Source of the DNA: Sulfurimonas sp.
GTDB taxonomy: Bacteria > Campylobacterota > Campylobacteria > Campylobacterales > Sulfurimonadaceae
DNA: 21,042 nucleotides
Reading direction: 5' to 3'
Assembly (NCBI GenBank): GCA_027056465.1
Contig: JALUKS010000182.1
Location: forward strand, 1-21,042
The position numbers and the translations under genes were made by a program. Numbering within the stretch: the stretch's first letter is position 1; each line of letters opens with the position of its first letter. Under the pieces are notes generated by a model. The model searched no databases. It was not told where the DNA came from and saw nothing but the letters and a program-made list of their open reading frames with translations. Shown piece after piece: positions 14,858 to 21,042 of this stretch.

Positions 14858-16657
14858 CTACTTCGCTAAGTGCAATGCACTCTTCACCTGCTGAGCGATG
14901 GTAGCATCCTCAGCAAAATCAAACCAACGAAACTGATTACCACTCTGGTTTGTTCCCTTAAGTAAATCCCCACTCTTTCTAAATTTCAAATCTAAATTTG
15001 CTATGTCAAACCCGCTTGTAGTCTCCACAAACTTCTCTAAACGCGAAGAGTTAGTTTGGTTTGTATAGAGATAGCAGTAGCCTTTTAGTCCTGTTCGACT
15101 TACACGACCACGAAGCTGATGCAAAGTTGAGAGTCCTAATCTCTCTGCACCTACTATCACAACAGTTGTAAGTTTGGGGAGAGAGATACCCACCTCAACA
15201 ACCGTAGTGCTGATAAGAAGCTTCCCCTTATCTCGAAAATCTAAAAGCACCTGCTCTTTCTCTTTATCTTTTCCATGCGTAACATAAACATCCTCAAAGT
15301 TCTTCTCCCAATATCCCCGTGCCTCTTCGATACTCTGATACTCTATCACCTCACTCTGCTCTACGAGAGGATAGACAATAAGGACTTGATTACCCTCTGC
15401 TATCTCACTCTTGATATGCAGAAGTAGCTCTTTGAAATCACTCTTATGGATAACACGAGAATCTATATCTTTTGTAAAAGGGGTCGAAGTGATAAGACTC
15501 ACATCTACACTCGCAGACTCTATCATCGCTAGAGTACGAGGTATCGGTGTCGCTGAAAATTGTAAATAGTGCGGCTTCTCTTTTCCTTCACTAGTCAGTT
15601 TTTCTAGCATATTTCTCTGCAATGTTCCAAAACGGTGCTGTTCATCCACCATCACGAGTGCGGCACTTGGTAGCTCTCTATAAAGCACGGCATGCGTACC
15701 TATGATAAACGTGTACTCTTCAAGATTTACTTTTTTACTCTTGTTTGTCACGAGCAGAGATTTCACATTTGGTAAGAACTTACAAGCCTCCTCGTAGAGC
15801 TGATTTGCAAGGATAGTTGTAGGTGCCATCAGTATGGAGCGATGAGGAAGCATCATAAACGCAGAGGCTAAAATAACCATAGTCTTCCCACTCCCAACAT
15901 CACCCACTACCATACGTTTAGAAGCAACATCTTTAGCAAAATCTCTTTGAATATCCTCTATAGCCTCTATCTGTTGAGAAGTTAGTCTAAAAGGTAGCGT
16001 CTCTGCCCATGACTTATACTCTGACTCTTTTGAAACAAGTGCCTGAAAATATCGGCGTTTACTCTGCAACTCTTTCATATAAGTGTGGATTTCCAGATAT
16101 TTGAGTGCCTCTAAACTTCTCCTATCAAGCTCTTCTCTCTCCACTATCTCTGCATCTGCAAAGTGAAGTTTCACTACCTCTTTGGCTATGTTTTGAGGTA
16201 TCCCCTCCTCTACTAGCTTCTCTATCTTTAGCTCTTTTTGCACAAGTCGCCACATCACATCACTTCTGAGTCCACACTTATACTTTGGTGTAATACACCC
16301 TATCTTCGTAACTTTTTTAGGCATACTCATACTGCACTGCCCCTGTTTACACTCCACTAACCCGTAGTAATACTCTCTACTTCCTACTGCAAACTGGTGA
16401 ATCATATAGGGCTTTGGTCGAAATATTACCCCTGTGATAGTATGTCCAAAATTATGCACAAAAAAAGTTATCTGAATGGTGTTGGGTGCTTTGAAAATAG
16501 ACGCAACAGTTGCGTCAATAAGCTGATAAGCATGAGGAGTAAGTTTATCATGAAGTCGTAAATCTTCATAAGAGTTGGGAATGGTAAGGGCGAGTTCTCG
16601 ATAGCTATTTATGCCAAGTTTAGCAAACTTTGTAGCTACATCTTTAGAGAGTTTCAT
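14858..16657 (-). CDS. recG: ATP-dependent DNA helicase RecG
   Basis: RecG is a double-strand translocase that reverses stalled forks and unwinds branched DNA. At 599 residues it is about 90 shorter than E. coli RecG, mainly in the N-terminal wedge region. Seen here: an OB-fold-like wedge domain (about 45-130), Walker A GDVGSGKT (252-259), APTTILANQ (motif Ia), DEQHRFG (338-344, the RecG form of the DEAH box), FSATPIPRTLAM (motif III), STTVVEVGISLP and LHQLRGRVSRTG (motifs V-VI). The ATG lies 4 bases after the stop of a 36-codon membrane ORF (16662-16772) and has no strong ribosome site, which suggests translational coupling to it. Confidence 0.96.
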   Translation of the reverse strand: MKLSKDVATKFAKLGINSYRELALTIPNSYEDLRLHDKLTPHAYQLIDATVASIFKAPNTIQITFFVHNFGHTITGVIFRPKPYMIHQFAVGSREYYYGLVECKQGQCSMSMPKKVTKIGCITPKYKCGLRSDVMWRLVQKELKIEKLVEEGIPQNIAKEVVKLHFADAEIVEREELDRRSLEALKYLEIHTYMKELQSKRRYFQALVSKESEYKSWAETLPFRLTSQQIEAIEDIQRDFAKDVASKRMVVGDVGSGKTMVILASAFMMLPHRSILMAPTTILANQLYEEACKFLPNVKSLLVTNKSKKVNLEEYTFIIGTHAVLYRELPSAALVMVDEQHRFGTLQRNMLEKLTSEGKEKPHYLQFSATPIPRTLAMIESASVDVSLITSTPFTKDIDSRVIHKSDFKELLLHIKSEIAEGNQVLIVYPLVEQSEVIEYQSIEEARGYWEKNFEDVYVTHGKDKEKEQVLLDFRDKGKLLISTTVVEVGISLPKLTTVVIVGAERLGLSTLHQLRGRVSRTGLKGYCYLYTNQTNSSRLEKFVETTSGFDIANLDLKFRKSGDLLKGTNQSGNQFRWFDFAEDATIAQQVKSALHLAK

Positions 16658-16661
16658 CTCA

Positions 16662-16772
16662 CTATCTACCGAGTTTTTTCTCTAAGTTTCGTACTCTAAG
16701 GTGCATATTACCAATCATAAGAGTCATAACTACTACAATAATTGTTAAAAGTGTATCTGCTAAATTTTCCAT
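16662..16772 (-). CDS. Small single-pass membrane protein (36 aa), coupled to recG
   Basis: This ORF is below common length cut-offs. It encodes a 36-residue peptide: MENLADT, a hydrophobic helix LLTIIVVVMTLMIGNM (residues 8-23), then a basic tail HLRVRNLEKKLGR, so the C-terminus should face the cytoplasm. Support: AAAAGGA 5 bases before the ATG, a TATAAT at 16791-16796 just upstream, and the TAG stop only 4 bases before the recG ATG, which lacks a clear ribosome site of its own. I do not recognise the family and propose no function. A fortuitous ORF in the recG leader is possible, but the signal set is better than chance. Confidence 0.6.
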   Translation of the reverse strand: MENLADTLLTIIVVVMTLMIGNMHLRVRNLEKKLGR

Positions 16773-16790
16773 AGTTTTCCTTTTGTTACA

Positions 16791-16796
16791 ATTATA
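16791..16796 (-). promoter_or_regulatory. Predicted -10 box for the small ORF-recG unit
   Basis: The - strand reads TTGTTGTATAATTGTAAC, with a perfect TATAAT whose 3' edge is 18 bases before the ATG at 16772. Transcription would start close to the AAAAGGA ribosome site. There is no clear -35. Confidence 0.5.
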
Positions 16797-16818
16797 CAAC
16801 AAAGATCAAACGACTTTT

Positions 16819-16845
16819 AAAAATATGTCATTTTGCAATATTTTT
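16819..16845 (-). terminator. AT-only hairpin after glyQ
   Basis: AAAAATAT (16819-16826) and ATATTTTT (16838-16845) are perfect inverted repeats with an 11-base loop, lying about 41-67 bases past the glyQ stop. The stem has no G-C pairs, and its T-run is part of the arm, so it is a weak terminator candidate for glyQ. Confidence 0.3.
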
Positions 16846-16885
16846 TTACTACTTCTATTCTATAGAACGAAAAAATCTTCTCACT

Positions 16886-17770
16886 TTAGCTATTTACTCT
16901 TTTCACTCTCTCAGGCTCTTGAGCTTTATAGAGTTCGGCACACCCTTTGGAGAGTTCACGGATTTTTAGCATATAGTTTTGGCGTTCTGTCTGGCTTATC
17001 GCTTTTCTTGCATCTAAGACATTGAAAACATTTGAGACCATCATGCAGAGGTCATAAGCAGGGAGAGGGAGTCCAGCTTCAAGAGTTTTAAGACACTCGG
17101 TACTCTTCGCTTCAAACTCTGCAAAAAGCATCTCTGTATCTGCGACTTCAAAATTATACTTGCTAAACTCTATCTCACTCTCTTTATGCACATCTCTGTA
17201 GTAAGTTTTATTGCCATTTTTATCTTCATTCCATACAATGTCAAAAATCGTATCTACACCTTGAAGATACATCGCTAAACGCTCAGTTCCGTAAGTGATT
17301 TCAACGGCTACAGGGTTACACTCTATACCACCAACTTGCTGAAAGTAAGTAAACTGTGTTACTTCCATACCATTAAGCCACACTTCCCAGCCAAGACCCC
17401 ATGCACCAAGTGTTGGAGACTCCCAGTTATCTTCGATGAAACGAATATCATGCTTAGAGACATCAAGACCTAAAAACTCTAAAGATTTTAAGTAAAGTTC
17501 TTGAATGTTGTCTGGTGATGGTTTTATAAGTGCTTGAAACTGATAGTAAGAGCCTAAACGGTTAGGATTTTCGCCATAACGACCATCAGTTGGGCGACGT
17601 GATGGTGCTACATAGGCTACAGACCATGGTGTTGAGTCGAGTGAACGAAGAAAAGTTGCAGGGTGAAATGTCCCTGCTCCTGAAGAGATGTCATAAGGTT
17701 GCACGATGTTACAACCCTCATTCATCCAAAATTCTTGTAGTTTTAATAGCATTGCACTAAAAGTTATCAT
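16886..17770 (-). CDS. glyQ: Glycyl-tRNA synthetase alpha subunit
   Basis: GlyQ forms the catalytic class II core of the alpha2-beta2 glycyl-tRNA synthetase. The 294 residues match the family length. Diagnostic blocks include GAGTFHPATFLRSL (31-44), PSRRPTDGRYGENPNR (56-71), KPSPDNIQELYL (83-94), the motif-2 region FIEDNWESPTLGAWGLGW through TYFQQVGG (111-148), and GTERLAMYLQGV (161-172). The ATG at 17770 is chosen because the next in-frame Met (residue 7) would shorten the first helix; its ribosome site is poor (GTGAG). The beta subunit gene glyS is not in the window. A dedicated promoter with a 26-bp palindrome lies upstream. Confidence 0.98.
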   Translation of the reverse strand: MITFSAMLLKLQEFWMNEGCNIVQPYDISSGAGTFHPATFLRSLDSTPWSVAYVAPSRRPTDGRYGENPNRLGSYYQFQALIKPSPDNIQELYLKSLEFLGLDVSKHDIRFIEDNWESPTLGAWGLGWEVWLNGMEVTQFTYFQQVGGIECNPVAVEITYGTERLAMYLQGVDTIFDIVWNEDKNGNKTYYRDVHKESEIEFSKYNFEVADTEMLFAEFEAKSTECLKTLEAGLPLPAYDLCMMVSNVFNVLDARKAISQTERQNYMLKIRELSKGCAELYKAQEPERVKRVNS

Positions 17771-17774
17771 AGGT

Positions 17775-17804
17775 ATCTCACTTTTTAAAATTTGTGAGAT
17801 TATA
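17775..17804 (-). promoter_or_regulatory. glyQ promoter with 7-bp inverted repeat over the -10/+1 region
   Basis: On the - strand, TATAAT (17799-17804) is followed by CTCACAAATTTTAAAAAGTGAGAT and the glyQ ATG. ATCTCAC and GTGAGAT (17794-17800 and 17775-17781) are perfect inverted repeats with a 12-base AT spacer. Because one arm overlaps the -10 box it is better placed to be a DNA operator than an mRNA hairpin. The regulator is unknown. Confidence 0.45.
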
Positions 17805-17837
17805 GCCTCTATTGGCTTGATTGAGGATAAAAAATAT

Positions 17838-18311
17838 CTAGTCTGTGTGTTCGGCTATCGCTTTGTTCCACATTAGTTTGTACTTTCTGCGCATGAATTC
17901 TACCTCTTCTTGAGAGAGTTTGAGTTGTTCTTGAAGAGTGTGAATAGTTTTTCTATCTTCATCATAAAGCTCTTGAAGGGATTGTAGTGCTTCACGAAGA
18001 AACTCATTTTCTACTCTTACAGCATCTAGTGTCTCATCTTTGGCATCAAGAACCTTCTCATGAAGGTTTATGATAGTACCTATAGTTTTTTCGATAAACT
18101 CAGGTTGCACTATCATTTCATGAGTATTTTTTTGGGCAAGCTCAACAAGTTTAGCTGGAACAATAACTTCTGTAGTGCCTTTTGATGGGTCAATATAGCG
18201 AACACCATCTTCAACTTTTATGGTAAGTTTCTCCCGTTCTATCAAATCCTCAACAGCTGAAATATCCAAACCAGTAAGCTCACAATACTCTTCATCACTC
18301 ATCCAACTCAT
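17838..18311 (-). CDS. DUF3972-like HTH/coiled-coil protein
   Basis: A 157-residue soluble protein. Residues 1-45 (WMSDEEYCELTGLDISAVEDLIERE...VRYIDPSKG) look like a small excisionase/MerR-type helix-turn-helix followed by a strand. Residues about 75-150 form a long charged coiled coil (NLHEKVLDAKDETLDAVRVENEFLREALQSLQELYDEDRKTI...), ending with RRKYKLMWNKAIAEH. It resembles the Campylobacterota-restricted family annotated DUF3972, and the gene beside glyQ in C. jejuni (Cj0703, from memory) occupies the same place. The ribosome site is AAAAAAAGG before ATG 18311; Met4 is an alternative start. It lies 18 bases after purE, so it is in that operon. Function is unknown; a DNA-associated structural role is conceivable. 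Confidence 0.7.
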   Translation of the reverse strand: MSWMSDEEYCELTGLDISAVEDLIEREKLTIKVEDGVRYIDPSKGTTEVIVPAKLVELAQKNTHEMIVQPEFIEKTIGTIINLHEKVLDAKDETLDAVRVENEFLREALQSLQELYDEDRKTIHTLQEQLKLSQEEVEFMRRKYKLMWNKAIAEHTD

Positions 18312-18329
18312 ACTAAAACCTTTTTTTAT

Positions 18330-18830
18330 TTATAAGCTAATCAGAGTCTCTATCTCTAAAGAATCCATCTCAACTTTTTTCTCTTTTGCTATTTTATCTT
18401 CTTGAAGCTTTATCGCTAACTCTTCATCACTAAGTGCCAAAATCTGCATAGCAAGAAACGCCGAGTTTATCGCTCCTGCTTTTCCTATAGCTACTGTAGC
18501 AACTGGCATTCCACCTGGCATTTGAACAGTAGAAAGCAGTGCATCTATCCCGCCAAGAGCTGAAGCACTCATAGGCACACCGATAATAGGCTTGATAGTT
18601 TGAGAAGCAAGTACACCTGCCAAGTGAGCAGCCATTCCAGCCGCAGCGATAAAGACTTGCGCACCCTTACTCTCAGCACTTTTGATATACTCTACAGTTC
18701 TTGATGGTGAACGGTGAGCAGAAGATACGATAAGCTCATAACTCACACCAAATGCTTCTAATGTGTCAGAACACGATTTCATCACATCATAGTCACTCTT
18801 TGAACCCATTACGATTGATACAAATTTCAT
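18330..18830 (-). CDS. purE: N5-carboxyaminoimidazole ribonucleotide mutase
   Basis: PurE moves the carboxyl group of N5-CAIR to give CAIR in de novo purine synthesis. The 166 residues match bacterial class I PurE: MGSKSDYDVM (8-17), the loop SSAHRSPSR with His39 (36-44), AAAGMAAHLAGV (62-73), GVPMSASALGGIDALLSTVQMPGGMPVATVAIGKAGAINSA (84-124). The last ~20 residues are a charged extension. AGGAAATAGAG precedes the ATG, 17 bases after the U32 gene stop. The partner purK is not in the window. Confidence 0.97.
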   Translation of the reverse strand: MKFVSIVMGSKSDYDVMKSCSDTLEAFGVSYELIVSSAHRSPSRTVEYIKSAESKGAQVFIAAAGMAAHLAGVLASQTIKPIIGVPMSASALGGIDALLSTVQMPGGMPVATVAIGKAGAINSAFLAMQILALSDEELAIKLQEDKIAKEKKVEMDSLEIETLISL

Positions 18831-18847
18831 CTCTATTTCCTAATTAT

Positions 18848-20140
18848 TTATTTTGGATTTGTTCCCATACTCAAATCTGATGGGATTCTAAAAAAAGTAA
18901 ACGCAGGGAATGTTGTTGGAAGCACTATCTCATTTGTGTTTCCACTATGAATAGCCTCATAAACCTTACCCTTTTGTGTAGCTATCTTTTTAAACTTCAT
19001 ATAAAATCTACCATTTTTTTCATAAGTGCTACCGATTTCATTATCTACTATCGCCACTTCACTGCCAAGAGGAAAAACTACTTCTAGTTCATCATTTGGC
19101 TCTGTTTTAAACTTACATAAGAAGTGTGTACCCTCTGCGTTTACAACGCCACTCACTTGATGCGTTCCTAGTTGCATAGAGAAGTCAAGGCTCTGTGTAT
19201 CGTTGCGTTCAAAGGGGCGAGAGACTAAGTAAGCATCTGTGTAGCCACGGTTTTGTAGCGACTGGAGTTCATACTGATACTTTTCATGGTTAAATGCACC
19301 AGCATAGTAATCATCTATCGCCATTCTATAGGCTTTTGCCGTTGTAGCTGCATAGTATGCAGTCTTTGTACGACCCTCTATCTTGACACTATCAACCACA
19401 CCAGAGTCTAAAATCTCTTTCATATGTGAAGCGAGGTTCAAGTCCTTTGCATTCATAATGTAAGTACCGACACCCTCCTCCTCTTCGAGCTTAAAGAGTG
19501 TTCCTGTATCAGGATTTGCAGCATAGATTTCATACTCAAAACGGCAATCATTTGCACAACTACCACGGTTAGGTACGCGACCAGACTGTAGTGTAGAGAT
19601 AAGACAACGCCCGCTATAAGCAAAACACATACTTCCATGTACAAAGACCTCTAACTCCAAAGCAGGCAACTCTTTTTTTATAGCCACCAAATCTTTAAGA
19701 CTAATCTCACGAGCAGTAATAATTCTCGTAGCACCCATCTCATGATAAATCTGAGCATCAAGAACATTCATGACATTGGCTTGTGTTGAGAGATGTAGAG
19801 GCATATCTGGCACTAAATCGTGACAGAGCTTCAAAACACCAGGAGTCGCTACGATGAAAGCATCAGGCTTCAACTCACCCATAGCGATAATATGCTTTTT
19901 TAGAAGAGAAATCTGTGAGTTAAATGGAAAGCCATTAATAGTCGCATAGACTTTTTTCCCTCGGGCATGCGCATAGTTGATACCCTCTTGAAAATCTTCC
20001 ATAGTAAACTCTTTTCCAGAGCGAATACGAAGAGAAAAATGACTTACTCCACCATAAACTGCATCAGCACCAAAGTCAAAAGCAATTTTAAGTTTTTCTA
20101 ATGTTCCCGCAGGGGATAAAAGTTCTACTCTTTTACTCAT
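18848..20140 (-). CDS. trhP: U32 family protein, TrhP/YegQ-like tRNA hydroxylation enzyme
   Basis: U32 proteins were named as peptidases, but TrhP (YegQ) is known to be needed for 5-hydroxyuridine at tRNA position 34, using a prephenate-derived pathway. The 430 residues carry the U32 signature block: EVFVHGSMCFAYSGRC, then GRVPNRGSCANDCR, with four cysteines (172, 179, 195, 199) of the kind that bind an iron-sulfur cluster in characterised U32 members, plus KIEGRTKT (253-260) and a C-terminal beta-barrel domain (about 330-430). The N-terminal VELLSPAGTLEKL...GADAVYGG is also typical. Its start overlaps the cheZ stop (ATGA), so it is translationally coupled. The exact substrate (TrhP versus RlhA-type rRNA) is inferred; length and C-terminal domain favour TrhP. 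Confidence 0.8.
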   Translation of the reverse strand: MSKRVELLSPAGTLEKLKIAFDFGADAVYGGVSHFSLRIRSGKEFTMEDFQEGINYAHARGKKVYATINGFPFNSQISLLKKHIIAMGELKPDAFIVATPGVLKLCHDLVPDMPLHLSTQANVMNVLDAQIYHEMGATRIITAREISLKDLVAIKKELPALELEVFVHGSMCFAYSGRCLISTLQSGRVPNRGSCANDCRFEYEIYAANPDTGTLFKLEEEEGVGTYIMNAKDLNLASHMKEILDSGVVDSVKIEGRTKTAYYAATTAKAYRMAIDDYYAGAFNHEKYQYELQSLQNRGYTDAYLVSRPFERNDTQSLDFSMQLGTHQVSGVVNAEGTHFLCKFKTEPNDELEVVFPLGSEVAIVDNEIGSTYEKNGRFYMKFKKIATQKGKVYEAIHSGNTNEIVLPTTFPAFTFFRIPSDLSMGTNPK

Positions 20141-20844
20141 TTTTGCCCAAACTGTGCAAGTAGTGCTTCCATATCATCATCAGAAGCCAAATCATTATGA
20201 GTATCTCCAACGATATGTTGTGCAGAAGATACACGTTTTGCATCATCAACTTTTCCTTCAAAAAGAGTATTCATATAACGAGAGAGGGCTCGCATAACAT
20301 TGATAACACGTTCTATTTTTTGGCGATGAATATCTTGATACTGCATAATATCCATAACATTCATAATCTCATCACCACTATTTTGCATAGTTTCGATGAT
20401 TACTTGAGCATCAGTAAGTGCCTCTTCATTTTGAGTAAGAGCTGTTGAAAATGTTTCTACCTCTGGAAATTTTTGAGTTAATGTCGTAAAGAGTGTTACA
20501 TTTGAGGTCAAAGTATCTATCGTTTTTTGAGCCTCCTCCTCTTTCTCCATAAGATTATTGCTAATATTTTCAATAATATCAAAAATTTCTGTAGCTTTCT
20601 CTTCACTCTCTTTAGTTACATCATCAAGCTGATGCACCATTTTATTTTCATCTGTTGCAGGAAGAGGCCACTGATTCGCTGTCTCTTCACTATATCCAGC
20701 AGGCATACCTATCTCTGCATCCTGAGTCTCTGTAGTATTTTCTTCTTCTGAAGACTCTTCTTCTGTTGTCTCTTCAGTTTCATCGCCTAGCGAATCTAAA
20801 TCGATATCACCACCCATTAAAGCATCAAGTTCTTCTTGTGTCAT
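20137..20844 (-). CDS. cheZ: CheZ-like CheY-P phosphatase
   Basis: A 235-residue soluble protein. The helical core (about 68-195) contains QYQDIHRQKIERV: Asp171 and Gln175 align with the E. coli CheZ catalytic pair Asp143/Gln147 in QDLTGQVIKKM. The C-terminus SDDDMEALLAQFGQK matches the E. coli CheZ CheY-docking helix (DQVDDLLDSLGF), joined by a flexible linker. The N-terminus MTQEELDALMGGD resembles the FliM EIDALL CheY-P-binding peptide and is followed by a highly acidic tract (20-45). Remote CheZ homologues are known in this phylum (HP0170, Cj0700). AGAGAA with CGGAGAG precedes the ATG. It is first in the run cheZ-trhP-purE-DUF3972, an order shared with C. jejuni as I recall it. Confidence 0.85.
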   Translation of the reverse strand: MTQEELDALMGGDIDLDSLGDETEETTEEESSEEENTTETQDAEIGMPAGYSEETANQWPLPATDENKMVHQLDDVTKESEEKATEIFDIIENISNNLMEKEEEAQKTIDTLTSNVTLFTTLTQKFPEVETFSTALTQNEEALTDAQVIIETMQNSGDEIMNVMDIMQYQDIHRQKIERVINVMRALSRYMNTLFEGKVDDAKRVSSAQHIVGDTHNDLASDDDMEALLAQFGQK

Positions 20845-20888
20845 AAATTCTCTCCGATGTAAAATTGCATAAATTTATTAATTAACAC

Positions 20889-20895
20889 TATAATA
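20889..20895. promoter_or_regulatory. Back-to-back overlapping -10 boxes for cheZ and hisJ
   Basis: CTATAATAG contains TATAAT for the + strand (20889-20894) and TATTAT with extended TG (TGCTATTAT) for the - strand (20890-20895). The 79-base spacer between the two start codons leaves little room for separate promoters. Confidence 0.45.
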
Positions 20896-20923
20896 GCATA
20901 AAATAAATAAATATTGGAAAAGA

Positions 20924-21042
20924 ATGCTAGTAGATTTACACAACCACACACCACTTTGTAATCATGCCGAGGGAACAGTAGAAGAGTATGTTCAAGCAGC
21001 TATTAGCTCAAAGACAAAGTTTTTTGGTTTTTCAGACCATGC
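20924..21042 (+). CDS. hisJ: PHP-type histidinol-phosphatase, N-terminus (3' truncated by window)
   Basis: The visible 39 complete codons begin MLVDLHNHTPLCNHAEGT and reach FFGFSDHA at the window edge. The HxH pair (His6, His8), His14/Glu16 and the SDH block (37-39) are metal-binding elements of the PHP phosphoesterase fold, in the arrangement of HisJ/HisK-type histidinol-phosphate phosphatases, which remove phosphate in the penultimate steps of histidine synthesis. TTGGAAAAGA precedes the ATG. Other PHP-domain enzymes share this start, so the substrate is inferred. Confidence 0.7.
   Translation, partial: MLVDLHNHTPLCNHAEGTVEEYVQAAISSKTKFFGFSDH

Noticed and set aside
14874..14892. AGTGCAATGCACT palindrome near the end of recG as a terminator
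   Set aside because: The stem is 5 bp within recG coding sequence and no T-run follows on either strand.
16783..17025. 80-residue + strand open frame between recG and glyQ
   Set aside because: More than half of it is antisense to the 3' end of glyQ, it has no ribosome site, and the composition is that of an AT-rich shadow frame.
17806..17826. CCTC...GAGG hairpin between the DUF3972-like gene and glyQ as a terminator
   Set aside because: It has only 4 base pairs and no T-run, and it sits directly upstream of the glyQ -10, so promoter context fits better.
1..21042. CRISPR array, tRNA/rRNA genes, insertion sequences or phage genes
   Set aside because: No spaced direct repeats, no cloverleaf or rRNA-like sequence, and no transposase or integrase frame was seen on either strand.

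Overview
The window looks like chromosome from a Campylobacterota (Epsilonproteobacteria) species, most likely a Sulfurimonas-like sulfur oxidiser. The phylum call is firm and the genus is inference. The DNA is AT-rich, promoters look like TATAAT boxes with little visible -35, and two gene runs match orders I recall from Campylobacter jejuni: bamD-lon, and cheZ / U32 peptidase / purE / small coiled-coil protein / glyQ (Cj0700 to Cj0704).

Layout, left to right. (1) 1-621: 3' third of uvrC. (2) 683-6293: four-gene + strand signalling operon, comprising an Aer-like PAS protein, a double-Hpt protein, a membrane NIT-type hybrid histidine kinase and a stand-alone CheY-like receiver. It reads as a multistep phosphorelay with no DNA-binding output in the window. 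One of the two Hpt domains and two of the three receiver-like folds in the kinase have lost key residues. (3) 6320-9504, - strand: lon and the outer-membrane assembly lipoprotein bamD. (4) 9771-14261, + strand: a tightly overlapping set of a large secreted MshQ-like protein and three prepilin-like proteins (MshD-, MshO- and MshP-like), i.e. the minor-pilin/tip part of an MSHA-type IV pilus or pseudopilus. The four proteins carry 36 D/E-x-N-x-S/T sequons by my count, the acceptor motif of bacterial PglB N-glycosylation. (5) 14323-14856: long-form ribosome hibernation factor hpf. (6) 14858-20844, - strand: recG preceded by an unlisted 36-residue membrane peptide gene, glyQ with its own promoter and a palindrome, then the run cheZ - trhP-like U32 - purE - DUF3972-like. 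(7) 20924 to the end: 5' end of a PHP-type histidinol-phosphatase gene, divergent from cheZ.

Most of the window is core metabolism. The parts that merit attention are the phosphorelay, the glycan-sequon-rich pilin operon, a CheZ that seems to carry two CheY-docking peptides, and the small membrane ORF coupled to recG. No tRNA, rRNA, CRISPR array or insertion sequence was seen.
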